Shown here one piece after another: positions 15,447-23,061 of a DNA stretch of 35,220 nucleotides. Source of the DNA: Schlesneria paludicola DSM 18645 (GTDB taxonomy: Bacteria; Planctomycetota; Planctomycetia; Planctomycetales; Planctomycetaceae); NCBI GenBank assembly GCA_945862235.1, contig CAMAYU010000044.1:1-35220 (forward strand), in the 5' to 3' direction. Made by a program: the position numbers and the translations under genes. The notes beneath the pieces were generated by a model. That model had not been told where the DNA came from. It saw only the letters and a program-made list of their open reading frames with translations, and did not search any database. How positions within the stretch are numbered: position 1 is the stretch's first letter; every line of letters begins with the position of its first letter.

Positions 15447-16910
15447 TCACGCGAACAGGTCCATCACCGCTTTTCCAGTGCCGTCTTCAGTCGCATAGAA
15501 CGGGCGCTTCTCAACATCGAAGGCGGTCTTGGGGCTGATACCCAGTGCGGTGAAGATGGTCGCGTGAAGGTCGCTCACACTGACTGGGTTCTCGATGGCG
15601 ACGCACGGACGTTCGGGGTTCGTCTTGCCGTAGAGGAGGCCGCGCTTCATGCCGCCGCCGAACATCACGACGGACGAGCCTCCCGTGAAATGGCGGTGCA
15701 GGCCGTAGTGCTTCAGCTCCTTGAAGGCATCGACCTTCTCGGTCGTCTGGTCGTTGGCGTTCGAGCCGGGTTTGCCCTCGATCATCATGTCGCGGCTGAA
15801 CTCGCTGGCGATGATGACGAGCGTCCGGTTCAGCAGCCCGCGCGCTTCCAAGTCGAGGATGAGTTGAGTGATCGGCCGGTCGATCTGTTTCTTCATCTCG
15901 ACGAGCGTCGTGTGCCCGTTGGCATGAGTATCCCAGTTGAAGAACGGCACATACTCGGTGGTCACTTCGACGAACCGCGCCCCCGATTCGACGAGCCGCC
16001 GCGCGAGCAGGCAGCCGCGACCGAAGCGGCCGGTGTCGTACTTCTCGTAGCTCTCCTTCGGTTCCTGGGAGATGTCGAACGCCGTTCGTTCCGGTGAGCT
16101 TAGCAGCCGGTGAGCCTTGTCCATCGCCCGGACCATCGACTCGCGCTGATGATCGCTGAGGATGTCGCGCTGCGGCGTGCGGTCGATCAGTTGCTGATAG
16201 AGCCTGTAGCGGTTTTCGAAGCGGTCGGGGACCATTCCCTTGGGCGGCTTCACCGATTGAGCGGCCTCTTCGGGGAACGGCAGGTTCATCGGACCGAACT
16301 CGGACCCGAAGAAGCCGGCCGTCGTGAAGGCCTTCAGTTCCTCCTGCTCACCGACTCCCTCGAGACGTTGTCCAATGTTGATGAACGGCGGGATGACGGG
16401 GTTCTGTGGACCGAGGACTCGCGCCATCCACGCTCCGAGGTGAGGGCAGGCCACCGTCTGAGGCGGCACATACCCAGTGTGCCAGTGATACTGATGTCGC
16501 GAATGCAGGATGCTCCCCAGGTCGGGCTGCACGTGCGAGCGGATCAGCGTCGCGCGGTCCATGATCGTCGCGAGGCTTTCCATTCCTGCCGTGATCTTGA
16601 TGTTATCGACCACCGTGTCGATCGCGGGGAACGTGCTGAGGAGCCGATCGATCGGCAGACCGACCTCAAACGGCAGATACGTTTTCGGATCCCAGGTGTC
16701 GGGCGCACCCATCCCTCCACCCATCCAGAGCAGGATGCAGGCGTCGGCGGTCGCTTTCGGATGCTCGATCTTCTCGCCCGACGGAGCGGCAGTGAGCAGC
16801 TGCGGCTCGCCCGCCATCAACGATGCGGTGCTCGCAGCGGCGAGTTGTTGCAGGAACTGGCGGCGCGATTCGCGTTCGTTGAATCGCTCACGCAAGGTTG
16901 TTGTGTTCAT
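15447..16910 (-). CDS. DUF1501 secreted protein (Tat substrate), paired with a cytochrome-DUF1549-DUF1553 gene
   Basis: A 487-residue DUF1501 protein with a twin-arginine signal (SRRQFLQ, Arg16-Arg17, followed by an alanine-rich core). Conserved blocks include CILLWMGGGMGAPDTWDPK, RSHVQPDLGSILHSRHQYHW, GGARFVEVTTEY-like residues, NWDTHANGH, IIASEFSRDMMI and SVVMFGGGMKRG. GGAGGT sits 6 bases upstream of the ATG at 16910. It lies 122 bp downstream of the DUF1549/DUF1553 gene on the same strand, the standard planctomycete pairing. The pair is thought to act in the periplasm on complex organic polymers, but no activity is proven. Confidence 0.92.
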   Translation of the reverse strand: MNTTTLRERFNERESRRQFLQQLAAASTASLMAGEPQLLTAAPSGEKIEHPKATADACILLWMGGGMGAPDTWDPKTYLPFEVGLPIDRLLSTFPAIDTVVDNIKITAGMESLATIMDRATLIRSHVQPDLGSILHSRHQYHWHTGYVPPQTVACPHLGAWMARVLGPQNPVIPPFINIGQRLEGVGEQEELKAFTTAGFFGSEFGPMNLPFPEEAAQSVKPPKGMVPDRFENRYRLYQQLIDRTPQRDILSDHQRESMVRAMDKAHRLLSSPERTAFDISQEPKESYEKYDTGRFGRGCLLARRLVESGARFVEVTTEYVPFFNWDTHANGHTTLVEMKKQIDRPITQLILDLEARGLLNRTLVIIASEFSRDMMIEGKPGSNANDQTTEKVDAFKELKHYGLHRHFTGGSSVVMFGGGMKRGLLYGKTNPERPCVAIENPVSVSDLHATIFTALGISPKTAFDVEKRPFYATEDGTGKAVMDLFA

Positions 16911-16949
16911 GGCTGACCTCCGACATGTGTTTGCGTCGTGTTCTCAAAA

Positions 16950-17020
16950 ACAAGCCCGACGCGCAAGCGAGGGCTGAACATTTGATCCATACGCAGCCCT
17001 CGCTTGCGCGTCGGGCTTGT
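16950..17020. repeat. Perfect 27-bp inverted repeat inside an operon gap (family E)
   Basis: Arms at 16950-16976 and 16994-17020 are perfect inverted copies starting ACAAGCCCGACGCGCAAGCG. Each arm alone can fold: AGCCC pairs with GGGCT, and inside it CGC-GCAA-GCG forms a GNRA-type tetraloop hairpin. The GTAG head of the other families is absent. It lies between two co-directional genes. Confidence 0.85.
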
Positions 17021-17032
17021 CATGAAATGTAT

Positions 17033-19528
17033 TCATCTCACCAATTGAAATTCGGGCAGCATGATGGCGACCCACAGGATGTCTTCGATTCCCTGCTCGG
17101 TCAGTTTATCACCGAGGGCGGCGGTGAGGGTCTCCAATTCTTGGGGCGTCGGGTCGCGGCTGACGGCGTGGCGCCAGAGCCAATTCGCGAAGTCGGTCGG
17201 CGAGTCCCATGAGCGAGATTGCAGACGCGATGCTCCGCGAGACAGATAGTCAGCCAGCGTCTGGCCGTTCGACAGGTCGATCGCTTCGAGCGTGGTGAGC
17301 ATCTCGGGGCGGACGCTGACGATCTGATCACGGTTCGGACGGCCGAGCGACTTCATCAGAAAATCATTCTTCACGAGAGACGCGCGCACCATGAGGTTGC
17401 TCGACTGCGCCCCCTGATTGGCCATCGCGGCGATCACCGGATTCAGCCGCTCCGACCAGACAGCATGTTGTTTGACGAGGGCCGCCGGTTGCCAGTCGGT
17501 CGGTGGCTTCTTGTACTTGCCGTTTCCATCGGGGAGCGACGTTGAGCAGGTCCACGTCTCGTCGGTCCCCAAGGAAAGTATCTGTCCGTCGGCGGTCGTG
17601 GCTCGGAGTTCGCAGATCAACCCGGCGGGGTTCGGTCCCGCGCCGCCGTTCTTCGCGACGATGACGATCTCGTTCGGCCCGGCCTTGAGGCGCGAGGTGA
17701 TCAGGGCCGACTGCGGCTGCTCCCAGTTGTCGCCTGCCTCGACACGGGCTCCGTTGATCGTCAGGACATAGCTGTTGTCGCAGGTGACGACGGCGATCGC
17801 CTGCTTCGGGACGGCCTTCAAATCCCACGTTGTCTTGAACGCGAAGGCTTCGTTGGCAGGGGAGCCGGACGAATCAGCGTAGCCCCAGATCCACTTGCCG
17901 GTCAGGGCCGAAGGCGCTGTCGCGGCGGTGGTCGTTGAGAGGACGACCGGTTTACCACGAACGATCTGCGCGTCGGTACGAGTCGGTGCCGATTCGGTCA
18001 GTTGCCAAACGGCGTCGATGAATTGCTCGGCCGTCATTCGCTTGGCGCGTGGCCCGGCGTAGACATAGCCCGCGTCGTCGGTCGATTGCGTGACGACCTG
18101 CGTTTGCGACTGATACGCCTGCGACGTGACGATCAACTCCAGCGTCTGCTTGAGGTCAAACTTCTTCTCGACGAGATCACTGGCGAGGTGATCGAGCAGG
18201 TCGGTGTTCCACGGTTCGGTCTGCATCGCGTCGGTCGGATGGACGAGTCCGCGTCCCATGAGCCGATGCCACAGCCGGTTGACGATCGTACGCGGGAAGC
18301 GGCCGTTCTCGGGATGCGTCATCAGGGCCGCGAGTTGTTTGAGCCGTTCGGGCTGCGGAGCCTTCGCGTCGATCTGGCCCAGTTCGGGGAAGAGCCACGC
18401 CGCCTGAGCCTGCCTGCCGACGGGCTTGTCGCAGCGGTGAATCTCCAGCGGGCGCTGCGAGAACACGGCGGCCAAGCCATACGATTCGTCGAGCGTCCAG
18501 CGGTCGATGAAGCTGTCGTGACACGACGCGCACTTCAGGTTGATCCCGAGGAACGACTGGCCGACGCTTTGAGCGAACTGAATCTCGACGGTCTGTCCGG
18601 CACTGACCTCTCCGCGCCAGCGAATCCCCTCGCCAAAGCCGACGCTGTCCTGAGTCGGCGGTGCGATCAGTTCTCTCGCAAACTGATCGTACGGCAGGTT
18701 CGTGACGAGCGCGTTGTAGAGCCACTTCGTGATCTGCTTCCGTCCGCCAGTGATGAAGCCGGTCCCGGTGTAGTCGTTACGGAGCAGGTCGTTCCAGAAC
18801 GCGAGCCAATGCTCGGCGTACTGGACGTCGCGGCCGAGCAACTCGCGCACGAGCCGCGTTCGTTTGTCGGCACTGCTGTCGGCGAGGAACTTGCCCAGCT
18901 CTTCCGGATCCGGCAGCAGGCCGATCAGATCGAGATGAACCCGCCGTGCAAACGTCGCGTCGTCGATCGCCTTCGGCCGCGCGGTCTTCTTCACGGCGAG
19001 ATGCGCGTCAATGATCCGATCGACCGGATGAGTCCGCCCGTCAGTGGCGGCGGGCAACTCGGGCCGTCTCGGTTTGAGCGGCGGCTCATATGGTCGCGGC
19101 CCGAACGTGAAGCCCCGCTCCCACGGCAGCCCCGCGTCGATCCACGCCTTGAGCAGCGCAACCTTCTCAGCCGGCACGCGCGGTCCCTCGGGAGGCATCT
19201 TCACGTCGGGATCGTCGCTCGTCAGCCGCTTGATCAACTCGCTCTCGGCACTCTTCCCCGAGACGACCACCTTGCCCGACTCTCCGCCGGCGAGGGTCGT
19301 CTCGCGCGTGTTGAGGGATAAGCCTCCCTTCTTCTGGTCGCCGGTATGACACTTCCCGCAGTGCTGCTTGAGCACGGGAACGACCTCATGCGCAAAGTCG
19401 ATCTCGTCGGCCGACGCGGATGCGGTGACCAGACACAAGCCAACGGCGAAGTGTCGCAGACAAGTCAAACTCCGAGCCACTCGACCTCGATACGGCACGA
19501 GCATCCATCGCATCTGTTCGTCCATCAT
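17033..19528 (-). CDS. Secreted cytochrome c-like/DUF1549/DUF1553 protein
   Basis: An 831-residue exported protein. A hydrophobic signal segment lies at about 24-40, ending SASADE. A planctomycete cytochrome c domain follows with CGKCH (57-61) and a possible axial Met in KMPPEGPR (Met111). DUF1549 spans about 165-360, including a second CxxCH-type motif CASCHDSF (333-340). DUF1553 starts near 390 (PENGRFPRTIVNRLWHRLMGRG). A beta-rich, carbohydrate-binding-like insert (about 544-685, GKWIWGYADSSG to WTCS) splits DUF1553 and contains an NGARVEAGDNWEQP loop. GGAG precedes the ATG. The partner DUF1501 gene follows. Confidence 0.9.
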   Translation of the reverse strand: MMDEQMRWMLVPYRGRVARSLTCLRHFAVGLCLVTASASADEIDFAHEVVPVLKQHCGKCHTGDQKKGGLSLNTRETTLAGGESGKVVVSGKSAESELIKRLTSDDPDVKMPPEGPRVPAEKVALLKAWIDAGLPWERGFTFGPRPYEPPLKPRRPELPAATDGRTHPVDRIIDAHLAVKKTARPKAIDDATFARRVHLDLIGLLPDPEELGKFLADSSADKRTRLVRELLGRDVQYAEHWLAFWNDLLRNDYTGTGFITGGRKQITKWLYNALVTNLPYDQFARELIAPPTQDSVGFGEGIRWRGEVSAGQTVEIQFAQSVGQSFLGINLKCASCHDSFIDRWTLDESYGLAAVFSQRPLEIHRCDKPVGRQAQAAWLFPELGQIDAKAPQPERLKQLAALMTHPENGRFPRTIVNRLWHRLMGRGLVHPTDAMQTEPWNTDLLDHLASDLVEKKFDLKQTLELIVTSQAYQSQTQVVTQSTDDAGYVYAGPRAKRMTAEQFIDAVWQLTESAPTRTDAQIVRGKPVVLSTTTAATAPSALTGKWIWGYADSSGSPANEAFAFKTTWDLKAVPKQAIAVVTCDNSYVLTINGARVEAGDNWEQPQSALITSRLKAGPNEIVIVAKNGGAGPNPAGLICELRATTADGQILSLGTDETWTCSTSLPDGNGKYKKPPTDWQPAALVKQHAVWSERLNPVIAAMANQGAQSSNLMVRASLVKNDFLMKSLGRPNRDQIVSVRPEMLTTLEAIDLSNGQTLADYLSRGASRLQSRSWDSPTDFANWLWRHAVSRDPTPQELETLTAALGDKLTEQGIEDILWVAIMLPEFQLVR

Positions 19529-19648
19529 TCGCGTACTCCATCAATGCCGTAGGGCGCGAGGCATCCCAGTTTCAGTCCTATATACCGTTATCTGACCAAC
19601 GCGCCGCCGAGGTCTTGTTCCCCGAGCCCGGAGGGCGACAGGTAATAG

Positions 19649-19668
19649 CCCACGGCGTAAGCCGTGGG
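19649..19668. terminator. Hairpin downstream of the esterase gene
   Basis: CCCACGGC-GTAA-GCCGTGGG forms a perfect 8-bp stem with a 4-base loop, 65 bases past the stop of the minus-strand esterase gene. It could be a terminator or a short dispersed repeat; there is no T-run on the minus strand. Confidence 0.5.
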
Positions 19669-19733
19669 GAAACCTTCGGAGGCACGGGACTCCGAGTCCT
19701 TGGCAACCAGAGACAAGTTGACACCCAAGAACT

Positions 19734-21035
19734 TCAGCGACCACTCGGAAGCTGCTTGTCGGCGAAGTCGAGGAACGCGGTCCAGTCACGACGTTCCATC
19801 GAGTGCTTGCCGTCGCGAATGAAGTAGCCGAGCTTCGTGCCGACAAGCTGGCCTAGTTCCGGACGCTCCTTCACGTTGAACCCGCCCGCGCCGAAGAGGC
19901 CGTACACCGCGTCGGCTCCGCGCAGCATGTCGATCTGACCATCGGGGTTGGCCCACTGATCCTCAGTCGCGTTGGAGAACAAGACCGGTCGCGGAGCACA
20001 GAGCGCAACAAGGCAATTCTGATCGAACGGCAGCTTGTCAGGCGTCTCGTTGAATAACGCGAAGTTGTCACAGAACCAGTGCGGGAAGGCCGTGTTGATG
20101 CGGCGGATCGTCTCGACATCTTTTCGATCGATGGCCACGCGGCTCGGTGCCGTCCCGCCGCAACCGGCTTGGTGTGGGATGGCCAGAGCGATCCGATCGT
20201 CCAGTGCGGCGGCGAGCAACGTCGTCTTGCCGTTCCGCGAATGGCCGACGGCCGCGATCCGCTTGAGGTCGATCTCTTTCGAGTGCTGCTCGAACAGGAA
20301 ATCGACGACGCGGTGATAGCCCCACGCCCACGTCGCAATCGCTCCAGCATCGCTCGGCGCGGGACCGGTTTGCCCCGGCTTGTAGTACGACGGTTCGATG
20401 CCATCACTGAAGTCGGCCGTGTCGGGGTCGAGGTCTCCGCTATAGAAGCAGGCCAGCCCATAACCGCGCTCGATGATCAGATCGAGGTTCCACGCCTCGG
20501 CCTGCGTCCCGCGACTCTTCTCGGTCGCCCGTTCCATTTCCGAACCGACGCACGACTTGTAGACCCAGCTCTCGACGAGATGAATTTTCGGATGGCTCGC
20601 CAGCGCATGGTTCCCACAGAAGTTCATCCCGACAAACACCGGCACCGGCCCGGACTTCTTGTTCGGCACGACGAGCAACACATGCAGACGGTGCTTCAAA
20701 TCCGGCCCGAAGAACGCCAGCCGGCTTTCGCTCAGCGTCGCCTTCCCATCGAGAAACGTGTTGTCCGTGAAGATCACTTCCTCCACGACCGACCGCTGCG
20801 GCTTGGGAGGCAAGTAGCCGTACATGAAGTTCTGGAACAGCCCCTTCAGCTCCGGCTTCCGCTTCGCATTCCAATCAGCCACCGTCGAGACCTTCGTCCC
20901 GTCCAACATCACCAACGGATCAGGCGTCTCGGCCCGAGACGGGAGCGACGCGAAGTCGGGGAATTCGGCCGCAAACAAGTGTGAACAGCTCAGTGCCACC
21001 CACGCGATGGCCATCATCCAATGCGATTTCAACAT
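19734..21035 (-). CDS. Secreted CE15-like (glucuronoyl esterase/acetylxylan esterase-type) alpha/beta hydrolase
   Basis: A 433-residue exported esterase. Residues 1-23 form a signal peptide ending SHLFAAEFP. The nucleophile elbow is GHSRNGK (264-270, Ser266), the GxSRxGK signature of carbohydrate esterase family 15. A late His411 (DGKHSMERRDW) suits the catalytic His. Other CE15-like blocks are VGMNFCGNHA, IATWAWGYHRVVDFL, HQAGCGGTAPSR and APRPVLFSNATEDQWANPDGQ. It probably cleaves ester bonds between glucuronic acid and lignin or other alcohols, or a related sugar ester. The ATG at 21035 follows GAAGGA at a good distance. It is co-directional with the small gene upstream. Confidence 0.87.
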   Translation of the reverse strand: MLKSHWMMAIAWVALSCSHLFAAEFPDFASLPSRAETPDPLVMLDGTKVSTVADWNAKRKPELKGLFQNFMYGYLPPKPQRSVVEEVIFTDNTFLDGKATLSESRLAFFGPDLKHRLHVLLVVPNKKSGPVPVFVGMNFCGNHALASHPKIHLVESWVYKSCVGSEMERATEKSRGTQAEAWNLDLIIERGYGLACFYSGDLDPDTADFSDGIEPSYYKPGQTGPAPSDAGAIATWAWGYHRVVDFLFEQHSKEIDLKRIAAVGHSRNGKTTLLAAALDDRIALAIPHQAGCGGTAPSRVAIDRKDVETIRRINTAFPHWFCDNFALFNETPDKLPFDQNCLVALCAPRPVLFSNATEDQWANPDGQIDMLRGADAVYGLFGAGGFNVKERPELGQLVGTKLGYFIRDGKHSMERRDWTAFLDFADKQLPSGR

Positions 21036-21114
21036 GCCGTGAATTCCTTCAGAAGTACCGATTGTCTGTGCGAGAGAGAATGTTTGTGGGAGCAGTTCCA
21101 GTGACACGCGTTGT

Positions 21115-21423
21115 TCAGATCACGCACTCTATGGTGAGATTCATCGCAGCGTAATCGACCTTCCAACAGCGGCCGAGCAACAGCAACAACTGGATCGCGT
21201 GCGTGTGTCCGACACGGATGATGAAAGACAGACAGCCAGGGTGCGCTGCGCGAGACTGGCTCATCGCTTCCGTCGGTGTCTTGCCAAGGTAGAAGTCTCC
21301 CGAAGCGGGCTCGATCGCCACAAACTCGTTGCGATGATCGCGTTCCAAATCGGAACGAAGCCGATCGGCGTAAATAATCTCCGCTCGGCGAGCCACGTCG
21401 TTGGTATCAACAGCACTGACCAT
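21115..21423 (-). CDS. Small conserved protein of unknown function
   Basis: A 102-residue soluble protein. The central block, AEIIYADRLRSDLERDH followed by EFVAIEPASGDFYLGKTPTEAM and FIIRVGH, resembles a widespread small bacterial family often encoded beside a retropepsin-like or toxin-antitoxin-type partner. No partner is seen here. The last 25 residues (LLLLLGRCWKVDYAAMNL and on) do not look like the usual short end after RVGH, so the 3' end may be altered. The ATG at 21423 has AGGAG 8 bases upstream. Confidence 0.65.
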   Translation of the reverse strand: MVSAVDTNDVARRAEIIYADRLRSDLERDHRNEFVAIEPASGDFYLGKTPTEAMSQSRAAHPGCLSFIIRVGHTHAIQLLLLLGRCWKVDYAAMNLTIECVI

Positions 21424-21621
21424 GGGATGACTCCTGTCCATTTCGATGGTCGCGATATAGATCAAACACGAATTTCGTCGATGGGGCGAGCAGCAATCAG
21501 ATCTGACCGGCCCATCACAATCCGGCGCGACCGACGAGTGGAGTTTGCGTTACGCGACCGGGATCGGCAAGCGAAGTGACATTGCCTCCGGGGCCATCGC
21601 CTTGTTGGGTCTGCGTAAGCT

Positions 21622-21722
21622 GTAGAGCGGGACCAGCGGCGCTTCGCCGCGCCGGCCCACCACGATTTCTCGACGTTTCCGGATGGTGGGCCGGCGCTCG
21701 AAGCGAGTTGGTCCCACCCTAC
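21622..21722. repeat. REP/BIME-like palindromic element, family G
   Basis: A 101-bp element. Arms start GTAG and match at roughly 33 of 41 positions. The right arm folds as GGTGGG...CCCACC with an inner CTCG-CTT-CGAG stem. The left arm has GCGGCG-CTT-CGCCGC at the same place, so the inner stem is conserved by paired changes. Confidence 0.75.
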
Positions 21723-21769
21723 ATTGAAAAAAGTGATGGCCCTGCATTGCCTCAGAGGACCACTGGCAC

Positions 21770-21999
21770 GACCACAAATCGAGATTGATCCGAACGGCGA
21801 GATCGTCGTTCGCAGCCGCCGTCACGTCGAAGATTTTCTGTTTGCGGACATCGACACCACCATCACCGACCGCGACTGGAATGTTGGCCGTTCGATGTGG
21901 AGTGCCCGAAATTTCGGGCAGCAACTGTTGAAGATTTCCCGTCCGCGGCGGTACGGATTGGCGACTGCACCCCCTAAAGATTCGATTCAACTGAGCTGA
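21770..21999 (+). pseudogene. Possible C-terminal fragment of a carbon-nitrogen hydrolase
   Basis: The frame reads IEIDPNGEIVVRSRRHVEDF, then LFADIDTTITDRDWNVGRS and WSARNFGQQLLK before a stop at 21997-21999. The 'DPNGEIV ... FADID' pattern resembles the last strands of nitrilase-superfamily enzymes, where a product-label strand is followed by an ADID segment. The core with Glu-Lys-Cys is missing, and the fragment begins just after the family G palindrome. I infer a truncated remnant, but the family call is weak. Confidence 0.35.
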
Positions 22000-22147
22000 T
22001 TGACAGCCGGAAGGGTGAGGGATATCAAGCCCGCGTCCGTTCGCTGAGCCAATTGGTCACCGTCGCAATACCCCGAACTGCGTCGGTGGTTTCTGCGACT
22101 GGGTCGTCGTTGTCCCTCATGCCTCCGTCTCAATTAAAGGTTTTGGA

Positions 22148-22897
22148 ATGATCTTCAAGAAACTTTGGGCTTCCCTGCGGGCACAGGTCAACAAGGTTGC
22201 CAACTTCTTTTGGACGGCCGATCCGATCGCACAGATGCAGTACGAGTACGACACGGCCGTGGCGCAGATGCAAGACGGGCGCAAGGGGTTGGAACAGTAT
22301 CGGGCGCTGGTCGAGCGGGTGTCACTTCAAGTCGTCAACGCGCAGAAACATGCCATCAACTTGGAAGCCAAAGTGAAGGCGTATCTGCAAGCGGGGGATC
22401 GCGAGACCGCCGCCAAGTTCGCACTCGAAATGCAGAAGGCCAAGTCGGAACTGGAAGAGAATCAGGCTCAGCTCAAGTTGCACGAGGAGTCGTACGGCAA
22501 CAGCCTGGAGAAGATCAAACACGCCACCAGCAAGCTCGCCAAGATTCGCGAGAAGATTCAGAAGTACGACGCCGAGCTGAAAATGAGCAAGGCGGAATCG
22601 GAGATCGCTCAACTCGCCCAGACCTTCAATTTCGATGTCACCACTGACTTTGGTCAGATCGAACAGGTCATCCAAGACAAGATCGGCTTGAACCGGGCGA
22701 AGGTCCGCGTCGCGTCCGATCTGTCGCAGGAAGGCGTCGTCGATATTAAACGCGAGCAGGCGGTCGAGAAGGTTCTGGCTGACCAGGCGCTGCGGCAGTT
22801 CGAGACGGAGATGGGACTCGTCACGCCAGAGACAGCGGGCGTGACGGAAGATCAAAAGGAACTCGGCCCGGCAACCGTGTCGCAAGCGGGGAAGTAG
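22148..22897 (+). CDS. pspA: PspA/IM30 (Vipp1) family membrane-stress protein
   Basis: A 249-residue ESCRT-III-like protein that coats and stabilises stressed inner membranes. The N-terminal amphipathic helix (IFKKLWASLRAQVNKVANFF, residues 2-21) is the membrane-binding part. Long coiled-coil helices (about 28-165) follow, with typical spacing in DRETAAKFALEMQKAKSELE and KIKHATSKLAKIREKIQKY. A C-terminal region of about 80 residues has mixed charge. It is the first gene of a seven-gene plus-strand cluster and is followed by a palindrome and then a AAA ATPase. No pspF, pspB or pspC is visible, so regulation differs from the E. coli Psp system. Confidence 0.88.
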   Translation: MIFKKLWASLRAQVNKVANFFWTADPIAQMQYEYDTAVAQMQDGRKGLEQYRALVERVSLQVVNAQKHAINLEAKVKAYLQAGDRETAAKFALEMQKAKSELEENQAQLKLHEESYGNSLEKIKHATSKLAKIREKIQKYDAELKMSKAESEIAQLAQTFNFDVTTDFGQIEQVIQDKIGLNRAKVRVASDLSQEGVVDIKREQAVEKVLADQALRQFETEMGLVTPETAGVTEDQKELGPATVSQAGK

Positions 22898-22920
22898 GCT
22901 CATCGCATTCGCGTACCTGC

Positions 22921-22999
22921 ATTAGTCGTCTCCTTCAATTCGCCGAACCCTCACACTTCAAATCAAAAATGGTTCGGCGAATTGAGGGGGACGACGAAT
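22921..22999. repeat. Palindromic element between pspA and the AAA gene (family H)
   Basis: Arms ATTAGTCGTC...GCCGAACC (22921-22949) and GGTTCGGCG...GACGAAT (22971-22999) match at 26 of 29 positions. It starts 24 bases past the pspA stop and ends 62 bases before the next start. It could act as an intra-operon terminator or mRNA-stability structure. Confidence 0.8.
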
Positions 23000-23061
23000 T
23001 AGAATTCGTCGGAAGCCAGAACTTGCCACAACGCTGGTAAGTTTGCGAAACGAAAGAGTCC

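Larger units (their letters stand above)
21424..22147. other. 724-bp region with palindrome and gene fragment
   Basis: This gap separates the small minus-strand gene from pspA. It contains the family G palindrome (21622-21722) and a probable gene fragment (21770-21999). The final 148 bases before pspA carry nothing recognisable beyond the AAAGG-containing leader and presumably hold the promoter of the pspA cluster. Confidence 0.5.

Noticed and set aside
18002..19321. Long plus-strand open frame (439 codons) opposite the cytochrome-DUF1549-DUF1553 gene
   Set aside because: It mirrors the codon structure of the well-supported minus-strand gene, has no recognisable domain and is rich in Arg, Leu and Val as antisense frames of GC-rich genes usually are.
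22148..22897. Classical psp operon
   Set aside because: No PspB, PspC or PspF-like gene is adjacent; the neighbours are AAA and ABC proteins.
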